Made by a program: the position numbers and the translations under genes
The notes under the pieces: generated by a model
What the model was told of the DNA's origin: nothing
Seen by the model: the letters and a program-made list of their open reading frames with translations, nothing else
Databases searched by the model: none
Assembly: GCF_000955975.1 (NCBI RefSeq)
Contig: NZ_JYJF01000127.1
Span: 1 to 18,468, forward strand
Reading direction: 5' to 3'
Source: Saccharothrix sp. ST-888
GTDB taxonomy: Bacteria; Actinomycetota; Actinomycetes; Streptomycetales; Streptomycetaceae
Length of the DNA stretch: 18,468 nt
Shown here: positions 7,512 through 13,762 of the stretch, one piece after another
Layout of the letters: every line of letters begins with the position of its first letter
Numbering within the stretch: the first letter of the stretch is position 1

Positions 7512-7531
7512 GATCATCTGGAACGATGATC
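7512..7531. promoter_or_regulatory. Perfect inverted repeat upstream of hemL, candidate operator
   Basis: GATCATC (7512-7518) and GATGATC (7525-7531) are perfect inverted repeats separated by six bases (TGGAAC). The site begins 47 bp upstream of the hemL GTG, where a promoter is expected. Arm length and spacing fit a dimeric regulator; I do not recognise the motif as a known actinobacterial box. A loose minus-strand -35-like TTGCAG lies just upstream, at about 7535-7540. Confidence 0.5.
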
Positions 7532-7611
7532 CGTGTACTGCAACCGCCCCGCCGGATGCGGCGCCCCCTCCGGATTCCGACCTGACGGGTGACCCGATCC
7601 ACAAGGGCCGA

Positions 7612-7656
7612 ACAGCCTGTACGGTCTGTAGGGTTCGTAGGGTTTGTGCGGTTATC
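7612..7656. repeat. Degenerate 9-bp direct repeat array
   Basis: Five consecutive nonamers read ACAGCCTGT, ACGGTCTGT, AGGGTTCGT, AGGGTTTGT and GCGGTTATC. The middle three are the closest, and the outer ones drift. It lies about 150 bp upstream of hemL in the non-coding divergent region. Possible roles are iterated protein-binding sites or a decayed microsatellite. Confidence 0.5.
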
Positions 7657-7954
7657 CGTACTACCGCCGGGCCGCGCAGGCGGCGTGGGACGCGGGACAG
7701 CTTGAGCAGGTACAGGCGGCGCAGGTGCGCGCGGGACGGATGACGCGTGTACGGCGACGCAGGGCGGGTAAGTGGCACGTTCGGAGGACGCCGAGCGTGC
7801 GGGGGTCTGTCGATTCCGGCGAATTCCGGTGAGGATGGTCCGAGTGTCCGATGCGCAGGACGGTTTCGAGGAGGCCGCGGGTCGTTCCCGCCGGTCCACC
7901 GGGGCCGCGGGCGGGGGAACGGGTGCGGGCAGTGGAAAGCGGGGCGAGGGAAGA

Positions 7955-8443
7955 GTGGGGGTCACCTACAAGTACTTCGGCGCACCCGACCGAGCCACCG
8001 CCGCCAGAGTGCCGACCGCTCTCGGACCGGGCGGTCTCGGGTTGGAGGCCGGGGAACTCGGCTCGCTGGGCCGCCTCGGCGACCTGATGGAGACCAGCGG
8101 CTCCCCCAACGGCCACCTCTCCACCAAGATCAAGCCCGAGACCATGAGCGCCATGGTCCTCACCGGCATCAAGGGCGTACCGCTCCACCAGGTCCCGCCG
8201 CTGGAGCTGGTCGTCCTGCACCCCGACTACGCCGTGGTCCAGCTCCCGCACACCGTCGTCGAACCCCTGCGCAAGGCCGACGAGACCGAACTCGGCGCCG
8301 CCGCGTTCATCTGGTCCACCGTCCCCGACCGGCGGGGACCGCGCGACGCGTTCGTTATCTACACGATGCTGCACGAGTGGCAGGACTTCGCCAACCGGCT
8401 GCACGACGCCGGGCACCAGCTGTACTGCCTGGTCTGGCCCTGA
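7955..8443 (+). CDS. Conserved-looking protein of unknown function
   Basis: A 162-residue soluble protein if started at GTG 7955 (GAGGG four nt upstream). The frame is open further up, with possible starts at 7844 (GTG, GTGAGG nine nt upstream), 7835 and 7772. The added Gly/Ser/Arg-rich stretch has many A/T third positions, unlike the rest, so I prefer the later start. Visible features are VTYKYFGAPD at the N-terminus, a Gly/Leu-rich segment (24-46), a compact core (about 60-105: KIKPETMSAMVLTGIKG, then PPLELVVLHPDYAVVQLP), STVPDRRGPRDAF, and a C-terminus HEWQDFANRLHDAGHQLYCLVWP. There is no signal peptide or membrane segment. I do not recognise a named family. It is divergent from hemL, and its stop codon lies within a tandem repeat. 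Confidence 0.75.
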   Translation: MGVTYKYFGAPDRATAARVPTALGPGGLGLEAGELGSLGRLGDLMETSGSPNGHLSTKIKPETMSAMVLTGIKGVPLHQVPPLELVVLHPDYAVVQLPHTVVEPLRKADETELGAAAFIWSTVPDRRGPRDAFVIYTMLHEWQDFANRLHDAGHQLYCLVWP

Positions 8444-8479
8444 CCCTGGTCTGGCCCTGACCCTGGTCTGGCCCTGATT
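8429..8479 (+). repeat. Three-copy 17-bp tandem repeat covering a stop codon
   Basis: The unit CTGGTCTGGCCCTGACC occurs at 8429-8445 and 8446-8462 exactly, then at 8463-8479 with the last two bases changed to TT. The first copy encodes the terminal Leu-Val-Trp-Pro and the TGA of the gene ending at 8443. The 17-nt period puts later copies in other frames. It fills most of the 56-nt gap to the convergent acetyltransferase gene. Replication slippage is the likely origin. Confidence 0.9.
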
Positions 8480-8499
8480 GCTGCGCCGCCGGGTGACCG

Positions 8500-9015
8500 T
8501 CAGACCGGGTGGTCGGTCCGGTCGGTCCGGTCGAGGACGTGCACGGTGAGGGGCTGGCCGAAGAGTTCGTCCTCGCGGAGCGGGGCGAAGCCGAGACGGC
8601 GGGCCACCGCGGTCGAGTCGTCGTTGCCGTGGTGGATCATCGCGGTGATCCGCGGCAGGGAGAGCCGGTCGAAACCCCGGTCCAGGACCGCGCGGGCGGC
8701 CTCGGTCGCGTAGCCGTGCCCCCAGTACGGGCGGGCGAGGGTCCAGCCGGCCTCGGTCTCGTCGAACTGCTCCCACCAGAACAGGCCCGACCGCCCGATC
8801 GTCTCGCCGGTGGCCGCCAGCTCGACCGCGCACAGGCCGTGGCCGCGCTGCTCCCACTGGTCCTCGATGGCCCGCAGGCGGGCGGCGGCCCGCTCCCGGC
8901 TGTAGGTGCCGACGAAGCGGCTGACCTCGGGGTCGGCGTGCAGGTCCACCCACCAGTCGGTGTCGGCCGTGCTGAGCGGGCGCAGCCGTAGCCGCGCCGT
9001 GGTGATGACGTACAT
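8500..9015 (-). CDS. GNAT-family N-acetyltransferase (RimJ/RimL-like)
   Basis: A 171-residue cytoplasmic acetyltransferase. The N-terminal ITTARLRLRPLSTADTDWW is typical of the Acetyltransf_3 (RimJ/RimL-like) branch. IGRSGLFWW and the acetyl-CoA pyrophosphate-binding segment with WGHGYATEAARAVLD (about 98-112) follow, then ITAMIHHGNDDSTAVARRLGF, the usual C-terminal helix. The substrate cannot be inferred; relatives acetylate ribosomal protein termini, amino acids or drugs. The ATG at 9015 has GAGGG five nt upstream. The C-terminus DRTDRTDHPV is encoded by a 9-nt direct repeat. It converges with the unknown gene at 7955 and diverges from the FUSC gene, so it is probably monocistronic. Confidence 0.88.
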   Translation of the reverse strand: MYVITTARLRLRPLSTADTDWWVDLHADPEVSRFVGTYSRERAAARLRAIEDQWEQRGHGLCAVELAATGETIGRSGLFWWEQFDETEAGWTLARPYWGHGYATEAARAVLDRGFDRLSLPRITAMIHHGNDDSTAVARRLGFAPLREDELFGQPLTVHVLDRTDRTDHPV

Positions 9016-9129
9016 TCAGCCCTCGTCTCGGGTCCTGGGAGCACGGGCCCGTGCGGCCACTCCATGATCGATCAACGTCGGGCCCGCGCGGTTTGCTCCG
9101 ACCGGTGGGGCGGCTGCGTGCAGGCGCCG

Positions 9130-9171
9130 CTGCCGTGTCCGGGGGTGCAACTGCCGTGTGCGGGGGTGTCC
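9130..9171. repeat. Imperfect 21-bp direct repeat
   Basis: CTGCCGTGTCCGGGGGTG (then CAA) and CTGCCGTGTGCGGGGGTG (then TCC) follow each other directly in the gap between the divergent acetyltransferase and FUSC genes. Within their first 18 bases they differ at one position. No function is evident; the 206-nt gap should also hold both promoters, which I cannot place. Confidence 0.6.
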
Positions 9172-9221
9172 CGGCGGTGCCATGCTGGAGCGACGGGGGC
9201 CGACGGAGGGCAGCGAGGCCC

Positions 9222-11621
9222 ATGGCGAGCTCACCCCACGGTCGCGGTCGCGGCGGCCGACCGGTCCGGTCGCTGCGCCCCGGGGTGCTCGCCGACCCGT
9301 CCGCGGGTGCCGTCGCACGGAACGCGGCACGGGTGACCCTCGCGGCCTGCGCCGGCTTCTACCCCTGCCTGTACGTGCTGCACCAGCCGGTGACGGCGAC
9401 CTACGCCCTGTTCGCCGCCGTGGCGATGGGCGCGCTGTCCCGGATCCCCGGTACCGGACGGCAGCGGGCCGGGGTGATCGCCCGCTGCCTGCCGATCGGG
9501 TGGGTGCTGGTGACGGCCGGGACGCTGCTCGCGATCAGCACCTGGGCGGCCGTGGTGGGCATGCTGGTCGTCAGCTTCGTACTGGCCTTCGCGGCGGTGG
9601 CCGGACCGCGGCCGACCGGTGCGGCTCCCGGTCTCCACCTCCTCTACATCCTGCCGTGCTTCCCGCCGTTCGCGCCGGAGACGCTGGGGCAGCGACTCGC
9701 CGGAGCCACCGTCGGCATGGTTCTGCTGGTGGCCGCCGACATGCTGCTGTTCCGCGACCCGCCGCCGGTCGGCTACCGGGTGCTGCTGGCCGATGCGACG
9801 GCAGCCGCGACCGCGTGTGCGCAGGAGCTGGCCGGTGGCTCGGGACCGGATTCGGGGGCTGGATCGGGCGCCGGTGCGGCGGCAGAGCTGCGGCGGGCGA
9901 CGCGGGAACGGGCGGACGAGGCCGGTGAGGCGCTGCGTCCCGATGTGCTGCCTCCGGCAGAGCGGCCGGCGGGCCCGGGGCCGCACGATCGGGCACTGGC
10001 CCACGCGGGCGGGGCCGTCCGGCAGCTGCTGGCACGCCTGCTGGCGCTGCCGCCGCCGGCCGGACGGGGGCAGGGGGCCGGGCCAGGACAGGCGGTCGGC
10101 GGACAGCCGGACGGAGGGCAGGACGCCGGTGGGGAAGGCCACGGGCCGTTCGGCGACGGGCACGAGGTCGCCGAACGGCGGCTGTTGGGCAGCATCGGTG
10201 CGGCCGTGGGCCGGGCCGCCGAGGCGTTGCGAGCGGCGGGCCCGGTGCGGGCGGCGCCGCCCGCGTCCGCGCTGGACGGCGCGCTGGCGGACTTCCGGCA
10301 CAGCCGTGTCGGCGGCCGGTCGGGCCCCTTGGACCGGGCCGCCCTGAGGGCGGCGATGCTTCGCCAGGCCGCGCTGTTGGAGGCCGGGGAGGCGGCCCGG
10401 ACCCTGCTGGGGTCGATCGCCGTGGCAACCTGCGGACCCGACCGGGCCGAGCTGCCGGAGGACCTGGCACGCGGGCCGCTCTGGTTCGCCCGGGTGAGCA
10501 CCCGGCAGCTGTGGGTCGTGCGGCTGACCGGGAACCTCAGCGGTCGGTCGGTGTACTTCCAGAACGCCGTCCGGACCAGCATCGGTCTGGCGGCGGCCCG
10601 GGCCGTCACCGGGATCATCGCGATCCCGCACGGCTTCTGGGCGATGCTCGCCGCGCTGACCCTGACCCGTACCAGTACGGCCCAGACCGGCGCGACGGTC
10701 CGCCGGGCCCTCGTCGGCACGCTTCTCGGTGCCCTGGCCGCAGCGGGGCTGCTGGTCATCGCCGGGCAGCACCAGGGGGCGTACGCCGTGGTCCTTCCGG
10801 TGGTGATGCTGGCGGCCTTCCTGTTCGGGCCGCTGCTCGGGGTCGGCTGGGCGCAGGGGCTGTTCACCGTGGTGGTGTCCACGGTGTTCGCCCAGCTGGC
10901 ACCGGCGAGCTGGCAACTGGCCGAGGTCCGGTTCCTGGCCGTCCTGATCGGCAGTCTCATCGGCCTGCTGTGCGGGCTGTTCGCCTGGCCGCGCGGGGTG
11001 CGCGGCGAGCTCCGGCGCGATGTCGCCGGGGTCCTTCGGACCACCGCCTCGACGATCACCGACACGGTTCTGGTGCTGACCGGCCGCCGACCCGACTCCG
11101 ACCTCTCCGAGACCCAGGTGGTCCACACCCTGACCCTGGCCGAGACCTCGTTCGCCCAGTGCCAGAGCGAGCTGGACGATCCTCAGGCCGACGAGATCGA
11201 CTGGCAGGCCGCGCTCATCGCGGGCCACCACGCGCTGCGCGGGTCGGACCGGCTGCTCGCCGATCGGGCGGTGCACGAACACCTGGAGGGGGGCCTGGCT
11301 GCCGGGGCGGGGTCCTTCGGGGAGCGGCGGGGTGACGGTCTGCGCGGGGCTGCGGCGCACCTCGCGGGCGAGTACCTGGCCCTCGCCGAGCGGCTCGACC
11401 CGGCGGAACGGGCTCCGGCGGGCTCGGGACACTCCGAGCCCACCGCACGGGACCCGGCCGGCTTGTTCGCGAGGACCGGTCCACGGGCGGCGGTCGGCCG
11501 GCTCGACGAGGGAGCGGCGGCCGGTGCCCCGGCCGAGCTGGTGCTGCTGTTCGACACCGGGGTCTGGCTCCAGGGGCTGGCCCTGGACCTGGGGCGGATC
11601 CGTACGCCGCCGCACCGGTGA
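9222..11621 (+). CDS. FUSC family membrane protein (fusaric acid resistance / aromatic acid exporter-like)
   Basis: A 799-residue protein with the two-block layout of FUSC/YccS-type proteins. A first group of membrane segments lies at about residues 35-176 (AARVTLAACAGFYPCLY, then TYALFAAVAMGAL), a long cytoplasmic part at about 177-440, and a second group at about 447-595 containing AVRTSIGLAAARAVTGI, GFWAMLAALTLTRTS and FGPLLGVGWAQGLFTVVVSTVFAQL. A soluble C-terminal domain follows. The family is linked to export of aromatic or other small compounds; no substrate can be deduced. The middle part holds a Gly/Gln-rich low-complexity segment (about 275-315). The ATG at 9222 is chosen because hydrophobic sequence begins soon after; GGAGGG lies 11 nt upstream. 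The frame is open upstream to 9051, but looks non-coding there. It is followed by a permease gene in the same direction. Confidence 0.85.
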   Translation: MASSPHGRGRGGRPVRSLRPGVLADPSAGAVARNAARVTLAACAGFYPCLYVLHQPVTATYALFAAVAMGALSRIPGTGRQRAGVIARCLPIGWVLVTAGTLLAISTWAAVVGMLVVSFVLAFAAVAGPRPTGAAPGLHLLYILPCFPPFAPETLGQRLAGATVGMVLLVAADMLLFRDPPPVGYRVLLADATAAATACAQELAGGSGPDSGAGSGAGAAAELRRATRERADEAGEALRPDVLPPAERPAGPGPHDRALAHAGGAVRQLLARLLALPPPAGRGQGAGPGQAVGGQPDGGQDAGGEGHGPFGDGHEVAERRLLGSIGAAVGRAAEALRAAGPVRAAPPASALDGALADFRHSRVGGRSGPLDRAALRAAMLRQAALLEAGEAARTLLGSIAVATCGPDRAELPEDLARGPLWFARVSTRQLWVVRLTGNLSGRSVYFQNAVRTSIGLAAARAVTGIIAIPHGFWAMLAALTLTRTSTAQTGATVRRALVGTLLGALAAAGLLVIAGQHQGAYAVVLPVVMLAAFLFGPLLGVGWAQGLFTVVVSTVFAQLAPASWQLAEVRFLAVLIGSLIGLLCGLFAWPRGVRGELRRDVAGVLRTTASTITDTVLVLTGRRPDSDLSETQVVHTLTLAETSFAQCQSELDDPQADEIDWQAALIAGHHALRGSDRLLADRAVHEHLEGGLAAGAGSFGERRGDGLRGAAAHLAGEYLALAERLDPAERAPAGSGHSEPTARDPAGLFARTGPRAAVGRLDEGAAAGAPAELVLLFDTGVWLQGLALDLGRIRTPPHR

Positions 11622-11622
11622 C

Positions 11623-11654
11623 CGGTGTGCCGGTGTGGCGGTGTGGCGGTGTGC
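11623..11654. repeat. Four-copy 8-bp tandem repeat
   Basis: CGGTGTGC, CGGTGTGG, CGGTGTGG and CGGTGTGC follow directly after the FUSC stop codon. The period is exact, and only the last base varies. It occupies part of the 109-nt gap before the next plus-strand gene. No clear terminator is visible in that gap. Confidence 0.85.
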
Positions 11655-11730
11655 CGGGACGGAAGGCAGTGACGGGGCGAGCGGCACGGCTGGGGTTGCG
11701 GGGATCGGCCGGTGAGGGCAGAACGGGAGC

Positions 11731-12621
11731 ATGCAGGTCCTGCTGCCCGTCCTGTTCGCGCTGGGCGCCGCTCTGAGCAACGCCGTCGCCACGGTGCTGC
11801 AGCGGCTGGCCGCGCTCTCGGTGCCGCGCTCGGCGGGGTTCCGGCTGGGGCTGATGCTGGACCTGGTGCGGCGCCCGGTCTGGCTGGGCGGCATTCTCGC
11901 GGTGATCGCCGCGGCCGTGTTCCAGGCCACCGCGCTGGCCACGGGGGCGATGACCGTGGTCCAGCCGCTGTTCGTGATCGAGCTGCCGCTGGCTCTGCTG
12001 ATCGCCTCCCGCGTCATGCACCGCCGCCTGACAGCGTGGGCCTGGGTCGCCGTGGGCTGTGTGGTGGTCGGCCTCGGGGTGGCCATGGGCGCCGCCTCGC
12101 CGTCGGCCGGGATCCCCCGTGCCCCGGTGGAGCGGTGGCTGCCCGCGCTGGCCGGGTGCGGCGGGGCGATCGTCCTGCTGTCGCTGGTGGCGCTGAAGCG
12201 TCCCGAGGGACGGGTCAGGGCGGGGTGCCTGGGCGCGGCCGCGGCGATCGGTTACGCGCTCACGGCGGCTCTGATGAAGTCGGCGATGCACATCCTGACC
12301 GACGACGGCGTTCCCGCGTTCTTCCTGGCCTGGCAGACCTATGCGTTCGCGGTGGCGGGCGCCGGTGCGCTGTTCCTGCTGCAGAACGCGATGCAGGCCG
12401 GGCCGCTGGTCGCCTCGCAGCCCGCGTTGACCCTCGGGGACGCCCTGGTGAGCCTGGCCCTCGGCGTGACGCTGTACGACGAGCAGGTGCGCGGCGGGTG
12501 GTGGCTGGTGCCCGAGCTGCTCGGCGTCGCCCTGATCGCGGTGGGGGCGGTGACCCTGGCGCGGATTCCGCTCGCCACGCTGATCGTCGCGCCGGCGCCT
12601 GCCGAGCCAGCGCAGGACTGA
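11731..12621 (+). CDS. DMT/EamA-like permease (NIPA-like arrangement)
   Basis: A 296-residue, very hydrophobic protein with about nine membrane segments (roughly 2-23, 51-73, 78-95, 105-122, 137-155, 168-190, 200-222, 230-250 and 255-280). The N-terminal ALSNAVATVLQR, followed by VWLGGILAVIAAAVFQATALATG and VVQPLFVIELPLALLIA, follows the drug/metabolite transporter pattern, with some likeness to NIPA-type proteins (a PVWLGG turn, then VQPL). LYDEQVRGGWWLVPELLGVALIAVG is the usual last-helix pair. The substrate is unknown. The ATG at 11731 has GGGAG close upstream. It lies 109 nt after the FUSC gene on the same strand, so the two transporters may or may not share a transcript. Confidence 0.8.
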   Translation: MQVLLPVLFALGAALSNAVATVLQRLAALSVPRSAGFRLGLMLDLVRRPVWLGGILAVIAAAVFQATALATGAMTVVQPLFVIELPLALLIASRVMHRRLTAWAWVAVGCVVVGLGVAMGAASPSAGIPRAPVERWLPALAGCGGAIVLLSLVALKRPEGRVRAGCLGAAAAIGYALTAALMKSAMHILTDDGVPAFFLAWQTYAFAVAGAGALFLLQNAMQAGPLVASQPALTLGDALVSLALGVTLYDEQVRGGWWLVPELLGVALIAVGAVTLARIPLATLIVAPAPAEPAQD

Positions 12622-12637
12622 CCCGGCGGGGCCGGGG

Positions 12638-12660
12638 GCCGGTGGGACGGGCGGACCGGC
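12638..12660. terminator. Weak hairpin between convergent genes
   Basis: GCCGGT (12638-12643) and ACCGGC (12655-12660) form a 6-bp stem with an 11-nt loop in the 57-nt gap between the permease stop and the acylphosphatase stop. It is placed where a shared terminator is expected, but is not strong for such G/C-rich DNA. Confidence 0.35.
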
Positions 12661-12678
12661 AGCAGAACGGCCGGCGGT

Positions 12679-12957
12679 TCACCACGGGGTCGAGTAGATC
12701 TCGAAGGCCGTGAACCCCTCGGGCTCCTCCTCGTGCTGGCTGACCCCGTCGACGACGGCCGACTCGGGCCCGTGGTGGGACCACCTGAGCAGTTGGGCGA
12801 CGGCCGCGGGCGGGCCCTCGAAGACCGCCTCGACGGTGCCGTCGGCGAGGTTGCGCACCCAGCCGGTCACGCCGTGTTCCTGGGCGACCTGGCGGCAGGC
12901 GTCGCGGAAGAACACGCCCTGGACCTGGCCGGAGACGATCACTCGGTTGCGGATCAT
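12679..12957 (-). CDS. Acylphosphatase
   Basis: A 92-residue acylphosphatase, which hydrolyses carboxyl-phosphate bonds such as those in acetyl phosphate or carbamoyl phosphate. The family signature is complete: SGQVQGVFFRDACRQVA with catalytic Arg18, and GWVRNLADGTVEAVFEG with catalytic Asn36. Length is normal for the single-domain enzyme. The ATG at 12957 overlaps the stop of the upstream DUF72 gene as ATGA, and GAGG lies inside the end of that gene, so the two are translationally coupled. The pair probably belongs to a longer minus-strand unit with lysA. The physiological substrate of free-standing bacterial acylphosphatases is generally unclear. Confidence 0.93.
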   Translation of the reverse strand: MIRNRVIVSGQVQGVFFRDACRQVAQEHGVTGWVRNLADGTVEAVFEGPPAAVAQLLRWSHHGPESAVVDGVSQHEEEPEGFTAFEIYSTPW

Positions 12958-13730
12958 GGGTACCTCACTGGGGTGGTGGCCGGGGTGCGGGAGACCGTCC
13001 GGCCTGCTGCGGCGGCGGTTGCGGCGAAGGCCGTCGCGTCGAGGACCGCCGCACCGCCGAGGTCGTTGTTGAAGTACGCGTAGACGTCGGCCCCCTCCGG
13101 CCAGGTTTCCGCGAGCCGGGCCGCCCAGTGGGCGAGGGCCTGTCTGCCGTACCGGGGGAACGGCTGTGCGAGGCCGGCGTGGAAGCGCAGGTAGCCCCAG
13201 TCGGCGGTGCGCCAGAGCGGGGTCACCGGCCGGGAGCCGCGGTCGGCCCAGCACAGGGCGGCGGCGCGCCGGGTCAGCACCGCCCGGATCTCCGGGATCC
13301 ACCAGGACTCGTGCCGGGGTTCCACGGCGACCCGGCTGCCGGGCGGGAAGCAGGCGAGGCAGGCGTCGAGGAGCTCGGCGTCGACCCGCAGGGTGGGCGG
13401 CAGCTGGAGCAGTACCGGGCCGAGCCTCGGGCCGAGTCCGGCGGTGGCCGAGCAGAGCCGCTGGACCGGCTCCTGCGGGTCGTGCAGGCGCTTGAGGTGG
13501 GTGAGGTAGCGGCTCGCCTTGACCGCCATCACGAAGTCCTCAGGTGTGCGGTCCCGCCACTCGGCGAAGGTCTCGGACGACGGGAGGCGGTAGAACGCGT
13601 TGTTGTTCTCCACCGTGGCGAAGCCCCGGGCGTACTCCTCCAGCCAGAGTCGCCGCGGCGTCTGCTGCGGGTACAGGACGCCGCGCCAGTCGTCGTACTG
13701 CCAGCCGGAGGTGCCGACGAACAGCGCCAT
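12954..13730 (-). CDS. DUF72 family protein (YecE-like TIM barrel)
   Basis: A 258-residue protein with the DUF72 signature at the N-terminus (LFVGTSGWQYDDWRGVLYP), then ATVENNNAFYRLPSSETFAEWRDRTPEDFVMAVKASRYLTHLKRL, a proline-rich LLQLPP segment, RVAVEPRHESWW and YAYFNNDLGGAAV near the end. These are the conserved blocks of the family, whose biochemical role is not established. The ATG at 13730 is placed by homology; its GGAGG is only one nt upstream, which is unusually close, and the lysA stop is 32 nt away. It overlaps the acylphosphatase start by four nt. No signal peptide or membrane segment is visible, so a cytoplasmic enzyme is likely. Confidence 0.92.
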   Translation of the reverse strand: MALFVGTSGWQYDDWRGVLYPQQTPRRLWLEEYARGFATVENNNAFYRLPSSETFAEWRDRTPEDFVMAVKASRYLTHLKRLHDPQEPVQRLCSATAGLGPRLGPVLLQLPPTLRVDAELLDACLACFPPGSRVAVEPRHESWWIPEIRAVLTRRAAALCWADRGSRPVTPLWRTADWGYLRFHAGLAQPFPRYGRQALAHWAARLAETWPEGADVYAYFNNDLGGAAVLDATAFAATAAAAGRTVSRTPATTPVRYP

Positions 13731-13762
13731 GCCTCCATGGAAGCACGGCCGGTCCGGGCGGG

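Larger units (their letters stand above)
7465..7954. other. Divergent intergenic region between hemL and the gene at 7955, no convincing gene
   Basis: This 490-nt stretch separates two outward-facing genes. Open frames exist on both strands, but their third positions are not as G/C-biased as neighbouring genes, and their proteins are Arg/Pro-rich in the way of shadow frames. One plus-strand frame (7644-7832, TTG start, YPYYRRAAQAAWDAG...) is mildly coding-like, but has no clear ribosome site. Contents that can be pointed to are the hemL-proximal inverted repeat, the 9-bp array and the short upstream ORF. A promoter for the plus-strand gene must also be here, but none stands out. Confidence 0.6.

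Noticed and set aside
7644..7832. Small plus-strand frame (TTG start, YPYYRRAAQAAWDAG...) in the hemL divergent region
   Set aside because: Third positions are only partly G/C-biased, no ribosome site precedes it, and it begins inside the 9-bp repeat array. It could be a small gene, but I cannot support it.
7772..7954. Longer N-terminus for the gene at 7955
   Set aside because: The frame is open, but about a quarter of the codons just upstream end in A or T, and the encoded stretch is Gly/Ser/Arg low complexity, unlike the body of the gene.
8515..8532. 9-nt direct repeat at the end of the acetyltransferase gene
   Set aside because: It merely encodes Asp-Arg-Thr twice at the C-terminus. It is short, and a coding explanation is enough.
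9231..12086. A 951-codon minus-strand open frame opposite the FUSC gene
   Set aside because: It has Arg/Pro/Gln-rich low-complexity composition and no motif, while the plus strand encodes clear membrane segments. It is treated as a shadow.
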